A stretch of DNA of 64,000 bases. Source: Isoetes taiwanensis. Lineage: Eukaryota; Streptophyta; Lycopodiopsida; Isoetales; Isoetaceae. The translations under genes and the position numbers were made by a program. Location of the stretch: positions 1,754,182-1,818,181 of the forward strand of contig JAJEKV010000059.1 in NCBI GenBank assembly GCA_021234155.1, given 5' to 3'. Each line of letters begins with the position of its first letter. Within the stretch, counting starts at the first letter, position 1. The notes below the pieces were generated by a model that worked only from the letters and a program-made list of their open reading frames with translations, was not told where the DNA came from and ran no database searches. This document shows positions 34,608-45,147 of the stretch, piece by piece.

Positions 34608-35057
34608 ATAAATGATGCTATTAGGTTTGATACTATCTTTGATCTTGTGTATGGTATTATATTTGACACGATTAATGTTATAATTTATGACCTTTCAAGT
34701 GATATTATATGTGGCACCAATGGTGATATAAGAGTGATGCCATAGGTGATACCGTTGTATCAATATGATTGACACAAGCAATGATACTATTGTCGACGCT
34801 ATAGGTGGTACTAATGGTGATATAAGAGTGATACAATAGATGACACTATTATGTCAAAATGGATGGCACGAGCAGTATACTATTATTGACGTTATAGATG
34901 ATGCTATGGATGACGATATCACTGATGCTATTTCGTCAACGGGTATAGTCACTCATTGTATCAGTTTTTAAAAAATTTCAAAACATGATTTATGATATAA
35001 AAATGATGAAAAATGACTTAAATTGCCTATTCTCTTGTAGTGTTATGTCCTGAGCAT

Positions 35058-36047
35058 TCACATTAGAATTGTTTTATAATACTGATTTTCAACAAAGACT
35101 GCATCCCTGCTTATTAATATCTTTTTCCTTTTAGGGTCAAAAAATCTATAGGCTTTTGATTCAACATCATATCCCACAAGATATGCAATGTAAGACCTAT
35201 CATCAAGTTTTCTTCTGAGTTCTTCAGGTACATGCACAAGTGTTAGGCATCCATATGCTTTTAGCCTATCATATTTTGGCATTTTTCCACTCCAGAGCAT
35301 TTCTGGAATTGCACCATTAATGCTTGATGAGGGTACTAACATGTTTTGCACATATACTACTGTTTTAGCAGCCTCCTCCCAGAGATAGTTGGGCAATCCT
35401 GTGTACTTTAACATACTTCTAACAGCATTTAAGATAGTTCGATTCTTTCTTTCTGCTATACCATTCTGTTGTGGAGAAAACCTGCAAGTTAACTGCCTTT
35501 TAATTCCTCTGTTTTTGCAATATGCTTTAAACTCTGAAGATAAATATTCTCCACCTCTATCAGAGCGTAAGCATTTGATCTTTTCACCTGTTTCCAGTTC
35601 TACTTCACTTAAATATTCTTTAAATGCCTCAAAGGCAAGGTCTTTTGACTTCAAACAATAAATTCTGGTTTTCCTGCTGAAATCATCTGTGAATGTCATG
35701 AAATATTTTTTGCCAGTTATACTAGTCACATTGAGTGGACCACATAGGTCTGTATGCACTAGTTCCAATGCTCTTTTAGCTCTTTTTTGATTTTTCTTGA
35801 ATGGAAGTCTGCAATGTTTCCCTAACATGCATCCTGGACATACTAGAGTTTCATTTCTAGCTTCTGCAGCACTGATCATACCCTTTTTAATCAGTGCTTC
35901 AATGGTTTTATAATTCACATGACAAAGTCTTTCATGCCATTGTTTCTGTGAGGGAATGTCAACCAAATTTATACTTGGAAATAATTTGAGATGCATCCAA
36001 ACCATAGAGGTTTCCCACACGTTTGCCAACAAAAGCCACTTTTCCAT
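35058..36047 (-). CDS. Copia integrase
   Basis: This frame overlaps the gag-protease frame by a frame break near 35985. The HHCC zinc finger is HERLCHVNYKTIEAL followed by CPGCMLGK. The DDE core is complete: D in LVHTDLCGP, D in CLRSDRGGEY, and E in NGIAERKNRT. The C-terminal part (LKAYGCLTLVHVP, YLVGYDVESKAYRFFDP) is typical of copia integrases. The frame stops at TGA about 35057 because of a second indel. The reading NVNAQD, one frame over, continues across the CACTA insertion site into the RT part. Confidence 0.94.
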   Translation of the reverse strand: MEKWLLLANVWETSMVWMHLKLFPSINLVDIPSQKQWHERLCHVNYKTIEALIKKGMISAAEARNETLVCPGCMLGKHCRLPFKKNQKRAKRALELVHTDLCGPLNVTSITGKKYFMTFTDDFSRKTRIYCLKSKDLAFEAFKEYLSEVELETGEKIKCLRSDRGGEYLSSEFKAYCKNRGIKRQLTCRFSPQQNGIAERKNRTILNAVRSMLKYTGLPNYLWEEAAKTVVYVQNMLVPSSSINGAIPEMLWSGKMPKYDRLKAYGCLTLVHVPEELRRKLDDRSYIAYLVGYDVESKAYRFFDPKRKKILISRDAVFVENQYYKTILM

Positions 36048-37401
36048 TCATGGAAATTTTACAATCTAGGTTGTCAAAAACAACCTTATAACCAAGATCA
36101 CTAAGCTTTGAAACTGAAATTAAATTCCTTACTAACCCTGGAACAGCAAGTACATTTTTAAGTTTTATTACTTTGCCTTGCAAATCAAACAACTCAAGCA
36201 TGCCACTATCTTGAATTTCTTGGAGTTCCCCATTTCCAAGCTGCACATGTCCACCACTTCTGCCACTACAGTTCTTGAGCAACTTTGGAGAGCAAGTTAC
36301 TGATCTCTCAGCTCCTGAATCTAAAATCATGAATTTCGGATCATGTTTTTCAGTCATCAAAGAAGCAAATTTTGAGTTACATACCTCTTCAAATTCATCT
36401 GGCTCCTCTTTGCTTTCTTGTGCCAAATTGACTGAAGGATTTCCCCTTGTACCTCCATCTTTATTCTTGTTGAAAGGTTGTCCTCGACCTGCACCTCCTC
36501 TGCCCCTGCCTCTACCTTTAGTAGAGCTTCCCCTAGGGCTAGGACAACTGCTAGAGATGTGACCTTTGCCATCACAGTTATAACAAATCAATTCTTTTCC
36601 AGCTTTAGGACAATCCACTTTCAAATGTCCATACATATTGCAATTGAAACAAGGTCCTACCCTGCCTCTACTATTTTGATTTCCTCCCTTTTTTCCTTTG
36701 AATTTCCCTGTATACAGAACCTCAGTGGTCTGATCTTCATCATCAGCCCCTTGTTCTAACTCTGTTCTTACCATCTGAATGGCGTGCTCTTTTGACCTGG
36801 CCACATTTCTGATTAATGTAGACAACTGAGTATTCGACACTGATCTTGCTATAGCTAGTATTTGATATTGTTCACTTAGCATTACCCCTGCACCCTCAAG
36901 GTCAGCTATAATAGCATCAAATTTTTCAAAAAAGTCAGTAAGCTTGTCTTTATCCTGCAGCTTAAGACTTTTCAATTTCTTTTCCAATACATCAATCTGA
37001 GAAGATGATTTTACCTCATAGTTTTTTACCATATACTGCCACATTTCTTTAGGAGACATGCCCCTCAACTTTAGCTTGATCACTGAACCTACCTTGCATG
37101 TGATAATAGCTTGAGCCTCCATTATTTTAAGACTTTCATCACCTTCTGCACTCAAACCAGATGTTGCAGTGTCAGTGGCAGTTTTGTCCTTTGCTGCAGT
37201 TGAGTCTTCAGAGGTTGAACTTGCACTCGTTCCCCTTGAGCCAGCACTTGTGCCTCTCTTAGTGGCATTATCATCAATTAGGTACCAAAGGTCTTCAACC
37301 TCAAGGACCTGCCTGATACCTTGCTTCCAAAACTGGAAGCCTCCTTCTCCCTTAAATACATCAACTGTATTTAACAAGTTTGCTCCAAATCTGGAAGCCA
37401 T
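35959..37401 (-). CDS. Copia gag and protease
   Basis: The 480-codon frame starts at ATG 37401 next to the primer-binding site. N-terminal Gag begins FGANLLNTVDVFKGEGGFQF, with a variable Ser/Thr-rich insert at residues about 45-75, then the UBN2-type Gag region (LKLRGMSPKEMWQYMVKNYE, LKSLKLQDKDKLTDFFEKFD). Two CCHC zinc knuckles follow (CFNCNMYGHLKVDCP and CYNCDGKGHISSSCP). After a Gly/Arg-rich linker comes the aspartic protease motif MILDSGAERSVT. The frame ends at 35959 in a frame break, and integrase continues in the next frame. Gag forms the particle, and protease would cleave the polyprotein. Confidence 0.93.
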   Translation of the reverse strand: MASRFGANLLNTVDVFKGEGGFQFWKQGIRQVLEVEDLWYLIDDNATKRGTSAGSRGTSASSTSEDSTAAKDKTATDTATSGLSAEGDESLKIMEAQAIITCKVGSVIKLKLRGMSPKEMWQYMVKNYEVKSSSQIDVLEKKLKSLKLQDKDKLTDFFEKFDAIIADLEGAGVMLSEQYQILAIARSVSNTQLSTLIRNVARSKEHAIQMVRTELEQGADDEDQTTEVLYTGKFKGKKGGNQNSRGRVGPCFNCNMYGHLKVDCPKAGKELICYNCDGKGHISSSCPSPRGSSTKGRGRGRGGAGRGQPFNKNKDGGTRGNPSVNLAQESKEEPDEFEEVCNSKFASLMTEKHDPKFMILDSGAERSVTCSPKLLKNCSGRSGGHVQLGNGELQEIQDSGMLELFDLQGKVIKLKNVLAVPGLVRNLISVSKLSDLGYKVVFDNLDCKISMNGKVAFVGKRVGNLYGLDASQIISKYKFG

Positions 37402-37413
37402 ATAAACCTGTAA

Positions 37414-37425
37414 GCTCTGATACCA
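37414..37425 (-). promoter_or_regulatory. Copia primer-binding site (initiator-Met tRNA)
   Basis: On the minus strand this is TGGTATCAGAGC, one base inside the LTR end and about 12 bases upstream of the gag ATG (37401). Confidence 0.9.
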
Positions 37426-37426
37426 A

Positions 37427-37949
37427 TGTTAGAATTCAAAGATTCTAATCAACCTAGTTTGCTTAAGATTGAAATTCTATTACTCAAGCTCAACTATATC
37501 TTAGCAAACTAAGGTTTAATCTTGGACAATATTTCTATTGAAATATGAACTTCAAGATCATACAAAGATCATAACTCAATGGTATTATTAACACCCGAGA
37601 GCCCAAGCACTAAACCAATTAGGTTTAGTTTAAAAGCTGAAGATCTGCACACACAAATCATGCATTCCGGCTCACCTCAATCACCTTCATCTGTACAATG
37701 CATCTGTTATTTATTTTTTCTTATGATCCCAGCGGTTTAGGCCGGGATCAAGCTAGGCAAGCCACCTAGCTCCGGATCCAAAGACTCAGCCTGTCGGTTA
37801 GGCACAAGCAGTATATCCCACAAGCACTGTTTCACAAATGTGCCCTAATATTTTCAATGGTTCAAACTGCATTGATATGTTGAATTTCAACTGAGCTCAC
37901 TCCAGTAACCTGTTTATGTACTTAGATTATGACATGACTAATGTTTTTA
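37427..37949 (-). repeat. Copia LTR (right; 5' LTR of the minus-strand element)
   Basis: 523 bp, the partner of 22329-22852. Its outer end reads TA where the other LTR has CA, one of six transitions between the two copies. Confidence 0.95.
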
Positions 37950-40900
37950 TACATTGTTTTGACTTTCCCTTCCTATTTCCTCTAGCTATGTATTTTTTTT
38001 TTTTTATCTTTGTTTATGTTGCTTTGGCCATTCAATTCAATGCTCCATCATTAGTTAAGGGTTTCCGTTCATCTTGAGACATCTAGACTTCATGAGTGCT
38101 ATCCTTTATTCTTGTAATTTTGTCAGCATGTTCCTTACATTCCTGTTGTGTGTTCATTATGGGGCACACGCCTTGCATTTATTTCTTTTCTGGATCCGAA
38201 CCACTTGTTTGCTTATGTTATATGTTTTTCGGCCCTACTCTTATTGATTTGTTTCTTGTTCATCGTTAACATAACGTCTTTTTTTGGTTATGGTTTACCC
38301 ACTCACATAGCATCTTTTATATAAAGCTAACCATTATGTTAATCATCATCGTAATGTTTTGTGTAAGTATGGTTTTTAGGATTCACGAGGAGTCTTGTCT
38401 TGAGCTGGTTCCTTCATCGACATCGTCCACGGTGTTCTTATCGATCTCCTTGGCTATACACACGGCTAGCTCTTTGTTGGTCGTGGCAATTGTCTCGCTC
38501 ATTGAGGTTACCCATCTTTCTCGCTCTTGTCCTCCATGTCACTCATGGGAACGCCCTTATGACCCATGACCTCGAACTCGGCCCTATTTTCTTTGGACCA
38601 TTGGCCTCGACCCACACTCCGCGGCCACTCCTCCTCGCTTCCCGGTTTCAGCATACATATGCCCTTTCCTTCTCGAGGTTTACCGCTGCTCGCATTCTAT
38701 GAAGTCCCACGCTTCTTCTCCATGGCCTACCGTTCTAAGTGTACCTGGTTTGTTTTGGATCGAGCTTGTGCTCCATTTTTTTCTAGGTGAGTATTTTTCA
38801 TGGGTTATATTGTATTAGAGCTCCATTTTTTTCCTAGGTGAGTATTTTTCATGGGTTATATTGTATTTGAAAAGTGTTGCAGGCTACGACAACCATGTTT
38901 TTTCGAATTTGCTTTTTGGTATCGTTACATATTCATGGGTCGAGAAGATTGGCCATAGTTTTTGGGATGGATTCCTTTATGTGGTTTTTGGGCTTCGTTC
39001 AGTCCTTTCTTTCTTCCTTTTACGTGTTCCTATCATGGTCCTGCATTTTCTTATCGTTCAATGGTAGCGGTTTCTTCCATAGTGCAATTTTGTGTTGGTC
39101 TATTTGGCATATGGTTGTCATTGTATTAGCCTTCACTCACACTCATGTTAAAGTTTTTGCGTATAGGGGTTTACTCATGGTCGTCTAGCCGCTAGGAGTT
39201 GTCGTCATGGAATATTTGGACTTGGGCAGAATTATGTTTTATTATAGAATTTTCTTTTTCCTTGCTATGCATCCCTTGATACAAAAGTATCCCTTCATAT
39301 GCATATTGGTAATTTGATGTTCTCATTTTCTATTTTCTCGTCTAACGTGTTTTGGATCGCTTTACGAGACATGTTGATTTCAGCAACTTGATTACTGAGG
39401 CAACATAGATCATCTCAAGTATTTATCGATTGTCCTTCGCTTCCAGGTCTCTTGTTCATATCCATCCACATGATCTCGTATCTTTCCTCGGCCTTCTCAA
39501 CGTCAACCTTATCCTCGTTTCGCTATCATCTGCGCTCCTCAGACCATGTCCTTCTTTCTTCCCTTTGGCCTCATTGGGTTCGTTGGTATCTTCCTGATCC
39601 AATACAATTAGCCCTTGCTTTTGACTTCAAGCTTATTTTGATCCTGAGAGGTTGGCCTTGCGCTGGGCATGGTTTCTTTTTCACGTTACTTTGCTTTGCA
39701 CATTGGTCTTGCCTTCATCCCCACCACGCCCCTCCACCTTGCCCACCCACCACTCCAACCTCGACGGTTTTATCGGTATCACCTTCCAAACCTTGGCTCG
39801 CCCTCGACCCTGGACTTGGCGCACCTTTTATTTAGCTTCGACTATACTTACCACTGGTTTTCTTTCTCTATTCTTTTGTTGTTTGCATTGCTAAATTCTA
39901 CTGGGCATGTTTAACTCCTTTGTTTTTTCTTTTGGATTCGTTATCTGCTCCACGTATCTTGGTTATCGAGTTGTACCAGCAGGATGGATGTTGTTTTTTA
40001 TGTTAGTTATTTAAAATTCTTTTAAGGTATGTGCAGGCTTCCCTTGCCCTCCATTTTAGCCATACCTCGCCCTCCTGAACATGACCATGACCATGAACAC
40101 GACCCTGGCTTCTTTCAACCTCGTCCTCGACCCACACTCCACCGTGACTCTTTCTCACTCACCTTTTTGGCGTTCCTATCGTTCCTTTTCTTCTAGACAT
40201 TTCATATGGTATTTCTTGAACCAATTACGACCCTGCCCTTGGTCTTGGCACGACGGCCCTCTCATTTAGCTTCGCTTTCGCTTCCAACCGGTTTGTTTTC
40301 TCTCTATATTCTTTTCGCACATTCTTGTTACATTTTCCCTTCGAGTCAGATGTATAATCTAGGTATTAGATATGATATGATATTTTTTGCGTCCTTAGTC
40401 GTCTCTGTCTCCTTTGGCACAATCAATCTTTTTTGAAGATGATGTGGATATTTTTTGCGTGGATTCCTGCTATCCCATTGTTCCTATGTAAATTTGTCAT
40501 TTTTGGAATTTTGTCGATTTTTTCTCATATTTTATTTGAGGCATTGCGGCCGGTGTTTGGTGTCCGTATATCGCGCTCATACCGAGAACCATAATGTTAG
40601 GCTTGTGATGAGAGTGATGTTCTCTTCTTTTTCCCATATTCACCCTTATCTCTGCATCTGCCTATGTCTATGCATTAGTTTGTGATGGCCTTGTAGTTTG
40701 GTTCCCATCCATTTGCATTTATGCTCTTGGTTTTTTAATGTCTCCGCATGATTATCAATGTTTTTCATGGCATTCTAGGTAATATCACATTCATCCATTC
40801 CAGGGCATATTTGCTAATCCTATCAGTTTCTTACGCATTCCTTAGGTCAAGGTTTTTTGCTACGTTCTTGCAGTTCTTGTGCATTCCTTAGTTTAATGTT

Positions 40901-41832
40901 TTTTGCTATATTGTTGTGGGGACATGCTTCGGCATTATGTGCAGGTCCATGATCTTCAATGCCATCGTTGCTGGTGTTATTGTCGGTCTCATCGGCGGCA
41001 CACATGACTTGATCTTTGATCATGCCGTTTCCCTCGACTGTTGTAGTTATACAAATTCCCTCGCTCTTGCCCTACATTTCAACCATGGCCTCGCCATCAC
41101 GAATCACGACCATGAGTATGACCCTACCTTCTTTACCACGACCTCGACCTCACGACATATGCCTACGCTCACGCACCCAGCTTCTTTAGACCTCGACCCG
41201 CACCCCACCGTGATGTATTTGCACGTTTTTCTCTTGGTTTTATCAGTGTTGGGTACTATTTAATCATTCCTTTATTTTCATTTTATGTTCATTTATAGTC
41301 CTCATTATTGTTTTTATGTGCATACTTCAGCTGCCTCATGTCTATGTTTTCCAAGCTGTTTTTCTCATCTCAGGTTGATAGAGTTATTACTAAGATCCAT
41401 ATCGCGTCGTTTTAGACCTAGTTTCAGACAGTCCATTTGATGATTAGCTTGTTGGGCCTCTCGTTTTTTCCATGCATTTTCTTAGCTTCATGTTTTTAGC
41501 TATGTTATTGTAGTTATATGCTCCCAGTATATTGGTTATCGGGTTGTTATGTTTGGTTGTGTGTTTCTTTTTATTAGTTATTTAGGACGACATCGTGCCT
41601 TTTGACTATAGGGTTGGATCCAACACGATATGGTACCCATTCCGCTCGCAGGGGCGGTGCGATAGCAGCAGCAGCTATGGGTGTTCCAGACGATTTATCT
41701 CGATGACATGGCAGGTGGCGTTCCTCCTCGTCTCATACCCAGTACATTCAGCCGGGTCTTCACCAGCAGCCAGTTATCCCGTCATTTGGGCCTATGAGAG
41801 TGGAGTTCTCTTCTTTTCGGCCGGTGTTGTGT
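37950..41832. repeat. Degenerate dispersed and tandem repeats, no intact gene
   Basis: The stretch is pyrimidine-rich on the plus strand and contains diverged repeats of several modules. One is CCTCGACC(C)(A/G)CACTCC (38.58, 40.12, 41.19 kb). Another is a TTATCG(A/G)GTTGT block (39.95 and 41.53 kb). A third is a ~50-bp tandem repeat around GCATTCCTTAG (40.84-40.92 kb). A fourth is a GCGTATATCGCG-type terminus (40.55-40.59 kb). Some modules read His/Asp/Pro-rich in one frame (HDHEHDPGFF at about 40.1 kb, HDHEYDPTFF at about 41.1 kb), but stops and frame changes prevent a gene call. Confidence 0.45.
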
Positions 41833-41862
41833 GCGTATATCGCGAGTCCTCCTCCCGAGAAT
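41833..41862. repeat. Right terminus of a TIR element abutting the next copy
   Basis: GCGTATATCGCGAGTCCTCC TCCCGAGAAT is the same as the right terminus at 42842-42871. It is separated from the left terminus of the next element by a 28-bp palindromic spacer (GATCGATCC...GGATCGAT). Confidence 0.65.
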
Positions 41863-41890
41863 GCAGATCGATCCACACCATAGGATCGAT

Positions 41891-42871
41891 ATTCTCGGGA
41901 GAGGACGAGCGATATATATTCGAGTCCTCGCTATCCCTCCTCATTCGGCGCTGTTCTCATAGCCGCATTGGGCAAACCCACCCGACCCTTCCGTTTTCTT
42001 CTTTCTCTTTTCTTCATCTTTTCAGATAGACATTGTTATCATTATTATTTTGTTATTGTTATTCTTGTGCCTGCCACGCGTGAAAAGCCCCTCCTTGTTA
42101 TAGAGGTTTTTTTATCGCGTGGCACGCATGACCAGCCCATCTGGAGGTTTTTTCTTTCATATTTTTTCAAGTTATGTTATTTCAAGTTATTGTTGCACCT
42201 GGCACGCGTGAAAAGCCCCTCCTTGTTATAGAGGTTTTTTGATAGCGTGGCACGCATGACCAGCCCCTCTGGAGGTTTTTTCTTTCATATTATTTCCAGT
42301 TATGTTATTTCAAGTTACTGTTGTGCTTGGCACGCGTGAAAAGCCCCTCCTTGTTATAGAGGTTTTTTGATCGCGTGGCACGCATGACCAGCCCCTCTGG
42401 AGGTTTTCTTTTTCCTTTTCTTTTCTTTTTTCTGTTATTCTGTATTTTATGATTATATCTTGCGTTGGTAGCATTTTTGCAGGGATTTTTCTCGAAGGAC
42501 ACGATGTTCATCTCTTCATTTTTTTTGACCAGACTTACGGGTGTTGGCATTTGTTTCTTTTCAGGTGTTGTGCCTCGCAGGCATCGACCTTATGCTCTGC
42601 GGCATCACCTTCTTCTCCCATGCACTGTCTTCACTATTTTGTGCCCGACATCGGTACTTTTGGCAAACCCTCTGAGAACATTGGCGACCGTTTCTTATTT
42701 GGGTTTTTCCCGAAAACCCGAAAGGGCGGGGTTTTTTATCCCGGTAAGAAGCTGTTGCCATTTTTCTCTCCTTGCCGCGTACCACCATAGTGATATTTCA
42801 TTCTTTTTTATGGGGTAGTCCGATATTGTTAGGTGTTGTGTGCGTATATCGCGAGTCCTCCTCCCGAGAAT
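41891..42871. mobile_element. Non-autonomous DNA transposon with ~28-bp imperfect TIRs (981 bp)
   Basis: The left end ATTCTCGGGAGAGGACGAGC (41891-41910, continuing GATATA) is the near-perfect reverse complement of the right end (42842-42871, ...GAGTCCTCCTCCCGAGAAT). The interior has the 128-bp tandem array and no coding frame of interest. A solo left end is at 8684. Further right-type ends are at 41833 and, diverged, at about 40556. I cannot assign a superfamily, because the TSD is ambiguous. Confidence 0.6.
42075..42412. repeat. 128-bp tandem repeat, 2.6 copies
   Basis: Units start at CACGCGTG 42075, 42203 and 42331, an exact 128-bp period. Each unit holds two related GC-rich modules: CACGCGTGAAAAGCCCCTCC with TATAGAGG, and GGCACGCATGACCAGCCCC with TCTGGAGG. 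They are separated by T-runs. Copies are more than 90% alike by eye. No spacers as in CRISPR. Confidence 0.9.
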
Positions 42872-42885
42872 TAACAAAACCAACT

Positions 42886-43300
42886 TAAGTTACTGCCACA
42901 TCACTGCTATGAAATTTCTTCCATAAGGCTGAAACTGAGAATATCCAACTATATGAGTGGAAGGACAACCTTAAGGGCAAATCTTACATCTCTAGAAGAC
43001 ATGAATAGTGCAAGTGAAAATTTCGTGCATGTGCATGTTTCCAAGGGATACCAGTAATGCCAGTACCTATATGACTACAGGCTTGAAATATATTTAAGTT
43101 ATTGCCACATCACTGCTATGAAATTTCTTCCAGAAGGCTGAAACTGAGAACATCCAACTATATGAGTGAAAAGACAACCTTAAGGGCAATTCTTACACCC
43201 CTAAAAGACATGAATAGCGCAAGTGAACAATTCGTGCATGTGCATGTTTCCAAGGGATACCAATAACCCAAGTACCTATATGACTACAGGCTTGAAATAT
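42886..43300. repeat. 209-bp direct tandem duplication
   Basis: Copies at 42886-43094 and 43095-43300 share blocks such as GCCACATCACTGCTATGAAA and CGTGCATGTGCATGTTTCC with scattered substitutions. No coding frame is conserved between the copies. Confidence 0.8.
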
Positions 43301-45072
43301 CTCATCAGTTTCAGAGCAATATGAAATAAAGAAAGCCTGTAGATATTAATTCCATCATGTGGACTCATTCCTGTTTCTGTGAGCTGTGTAGAAATTTTAT
43401 CTTCAGCGAATTGGTTTCTACCCTCATGAAATATTCCTCTGCTGCTAGCTTACATTCAGCTAGTCTTATTAGCATCAAATGGCGCACCATAAATCAGTGC
43501 TCAGGTTTGAAAGCCTTAAAATGGTTATTGAAACTGGTGATGTGCCCTATAGCAACAAGTTCCTAACAACTATGCCCCTATCATCCTGTGTTGTTTTGCA
43601 AAGGTTGATAAGGAAAAAAAACATAAAGGCCACTGATATGGATGCAACAATGCCAGCAAAAACGTGAGTACTATACATGGGCAGTTCTGCTTATAGACCA
43701 GAAAAAGATTTGCAGGTTCTTTTATTGAACATATTCTTACATGGCTGCAAAAATAACCATAAAAGCCAAAATATACCATCTACCTGAATCAGACAGAAAC
43801 TCTGACAAGTCTACTGATCCTCTGTGTCTTTTCTCGGGAGCACTAAAACCACCTTCCTCTGCAAAAAACGATTGGAATTTCAAGCTACTGTTAAGCTGCT
43901 ACATAAAATAGTTGCTTTCCTAGATAAGTGAAGTCAAAACCTGAATGCAAATGCTTTGCAGTTGGAGAGCAGTGATGACTCCATTTTGACAGTCTAGGAC
44001 TTGGCCTATAAATGATTGAACTTTCACCCAGGATAAAATATTGGTCCATCTGATGATACTGAATCAATATCAATATAGATGTATTATGCTAGATCAAAAT
44101 AACCTGGAAGAATCCTTCTTTTTGATAAAGAAACTGTCCATGTCTATAGTCCGGAAGCATTTTTACAGGATCAAGTCTGTTTATACCAGCACGAGCTCCT
44201 GCTTGAATAGATTTTAATCAAGCTCTAGGGTTTGATAACAATCACAAAGGAAGAAGGTAAATGCATGCTACAACATTGAGAAATGCGAAGCACTAAACTT
44301 ACCAGATAGCATGATGATCTTTTTAATGTGCCTCATTTTATCCAAGTTGCTTCAAGAACAACCGCAGTATAAAAATGCTTTGGATCAAACAACAAACTAG
44401 GTGAGGCAAGGTTGAGGAGAATGATGCTCCCACAGAGAGCCGATTAACCTATATCTGCTTCACAGCTTCACTTGCACATATCTGCATTCAACACAATGCA
44501 ACGAAACCTCCACGAATCCGGTTACCCGGTTGAACCAGCAGCGACCGTCAACAAAAATGACCGGCATTAAAAAGTTTTTGATCAGTCATTGGAATATTAT
44601 AGGAATATGTCAACATCCCCACAATCAGAGGTCCCCCGGGGCAACCGGATAACTTATGGAGTTCACAAGGTCTACAGTGTCAATTTATTCTTTCTATATT
44701 CCATAACTAATAAAAAAGAACATTAGTCGGAGTAGAGTAGATATGGTTACTTCTTTTCACCCATCAATGCCGTGGGAGCTGGTGTAAGTCAAGTACATCC
44801 ATACTTGGTCCCTCCAAAAGGCTTTGTCCTACCTCGGTTCGAGTAATAACTTATGCAAGATCACAAGGTTTACAGTGCTGATCCGGAGGAAAATTACATT
44901 CTTTGCACTTGTGAAATTTACATTCTCTACAGTTTACATTCATATTTCTATACAAAATTTACATTCTCTGCACCTGTGTATTCGCCACTAGGATCGTCGT
45001 CATCCAGGAAGTCCAGTGCTCCTGCAACAGATCGATTGATTACAGTTTAGAAAAATATTCTAGTTTGTAGAT
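43301..45072. other. No recognised gene
   Basis: AT-rich sequence with short open frames only. A block GGTYTACAGTG preceded by CACAAG recurs at about 44665 and 44868. The right end may include upstream exons or the terminus of the transposon whose coding part resumes at 45073, but I cannot define them. Confidence 0.4.
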
Positions 45073-45136
45073 TTTAAGAGTCAAGCTGCCACCTTTTGAA
45101 AACACATGCATTCAACAATTGTGGCATGTGTTGGGC
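45073..45136 (+). pseudogene. Transposase copy B, N-terminal exon fragment
   Basis: A possible 3' splice site (TTTGTAG, 45064-45070) precedes the plus-strand reading RVKLPPFENTCIQQLWHVLG. It continues in frame across the 11-bp duplication into IALQTFERLKPGF at 48267. This aligns with the N-terminal segment of transposase copy A (QNFVEQHPEADIGIRLFEHL). The in-frame continuity supports the view that 45148-48266 is an insertion. The match is short, so the assignment is moderate. Confidence 0.45.
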
Positions 45137-45147
45137 ATTGCATTGCA

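Larger units (their letters stand above)
24780..35042. mobile_element. CACTA (CMC/EnSpm) transposon inserted in the copia element, non-autonomous, with captured gene fragments
   Basis: The termini are 15-bp perfect inverted repeats (CACTACAAGAGAATA, 24780-24794 and 35028-35042) flanked by a 3-bp TTA duplication (24777-24779, 35043-35045). These are the hallmarks of CACTA elements. Subterminal regions are AT-rich repeat arrays (24.9-25.5 kb and 34.6-35.0 kb). Its 10,263 bp hold no transposase frame that I can find. Instead there are an augmin subunit 1 gene fragment, a choline monooxygenase-like exon, a small LINE insertion, long internal duplications and a second CACTA-type end at 34596-34607. 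It would have to be mobilised in trans. Confidence 0.93.
22329..37949 (-). mobile_element. Ty1/copia LTR retrotransposon (about 5.36 kb without its 10.26-kb insertion)
   Basis: It has two LTRs in direct orientation (22329-22852 and 37427-37949). Next to the right LTR is an initiator-Met primer-binding site. Next to the left LTR is a polypurine tract (minus-strand GAAGGGGGAA, 22853-22862). Read on the minus strand, the coding order is gag, protease, integrase, RT, RNase H, which is the copia order. Flanking 5-bp sequences are AACAT (22324-22328) and TACAT (37950-37954), a near-perfect TSD. The LTRs differ by six transitions and one single-base indel by eye, so insertion is recent. A CACTA element has since split the internal region. 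Three frame breaks make it non-autonomous now. Confidence 0.95.

Noticed and set aside
38336-42029. Overlapping plus-strand open frames of 60-144 codons
   Set aside because: They are pyrimidine-rich, shift frame between repeat copies and show no domain. They are treated as repeat DNA.
42075-42412. CRISPR-like array
   Set aside because: The repeats are 128 bp and contiguous, without unique spacers, in a eukaryotic transposon-rich setting.
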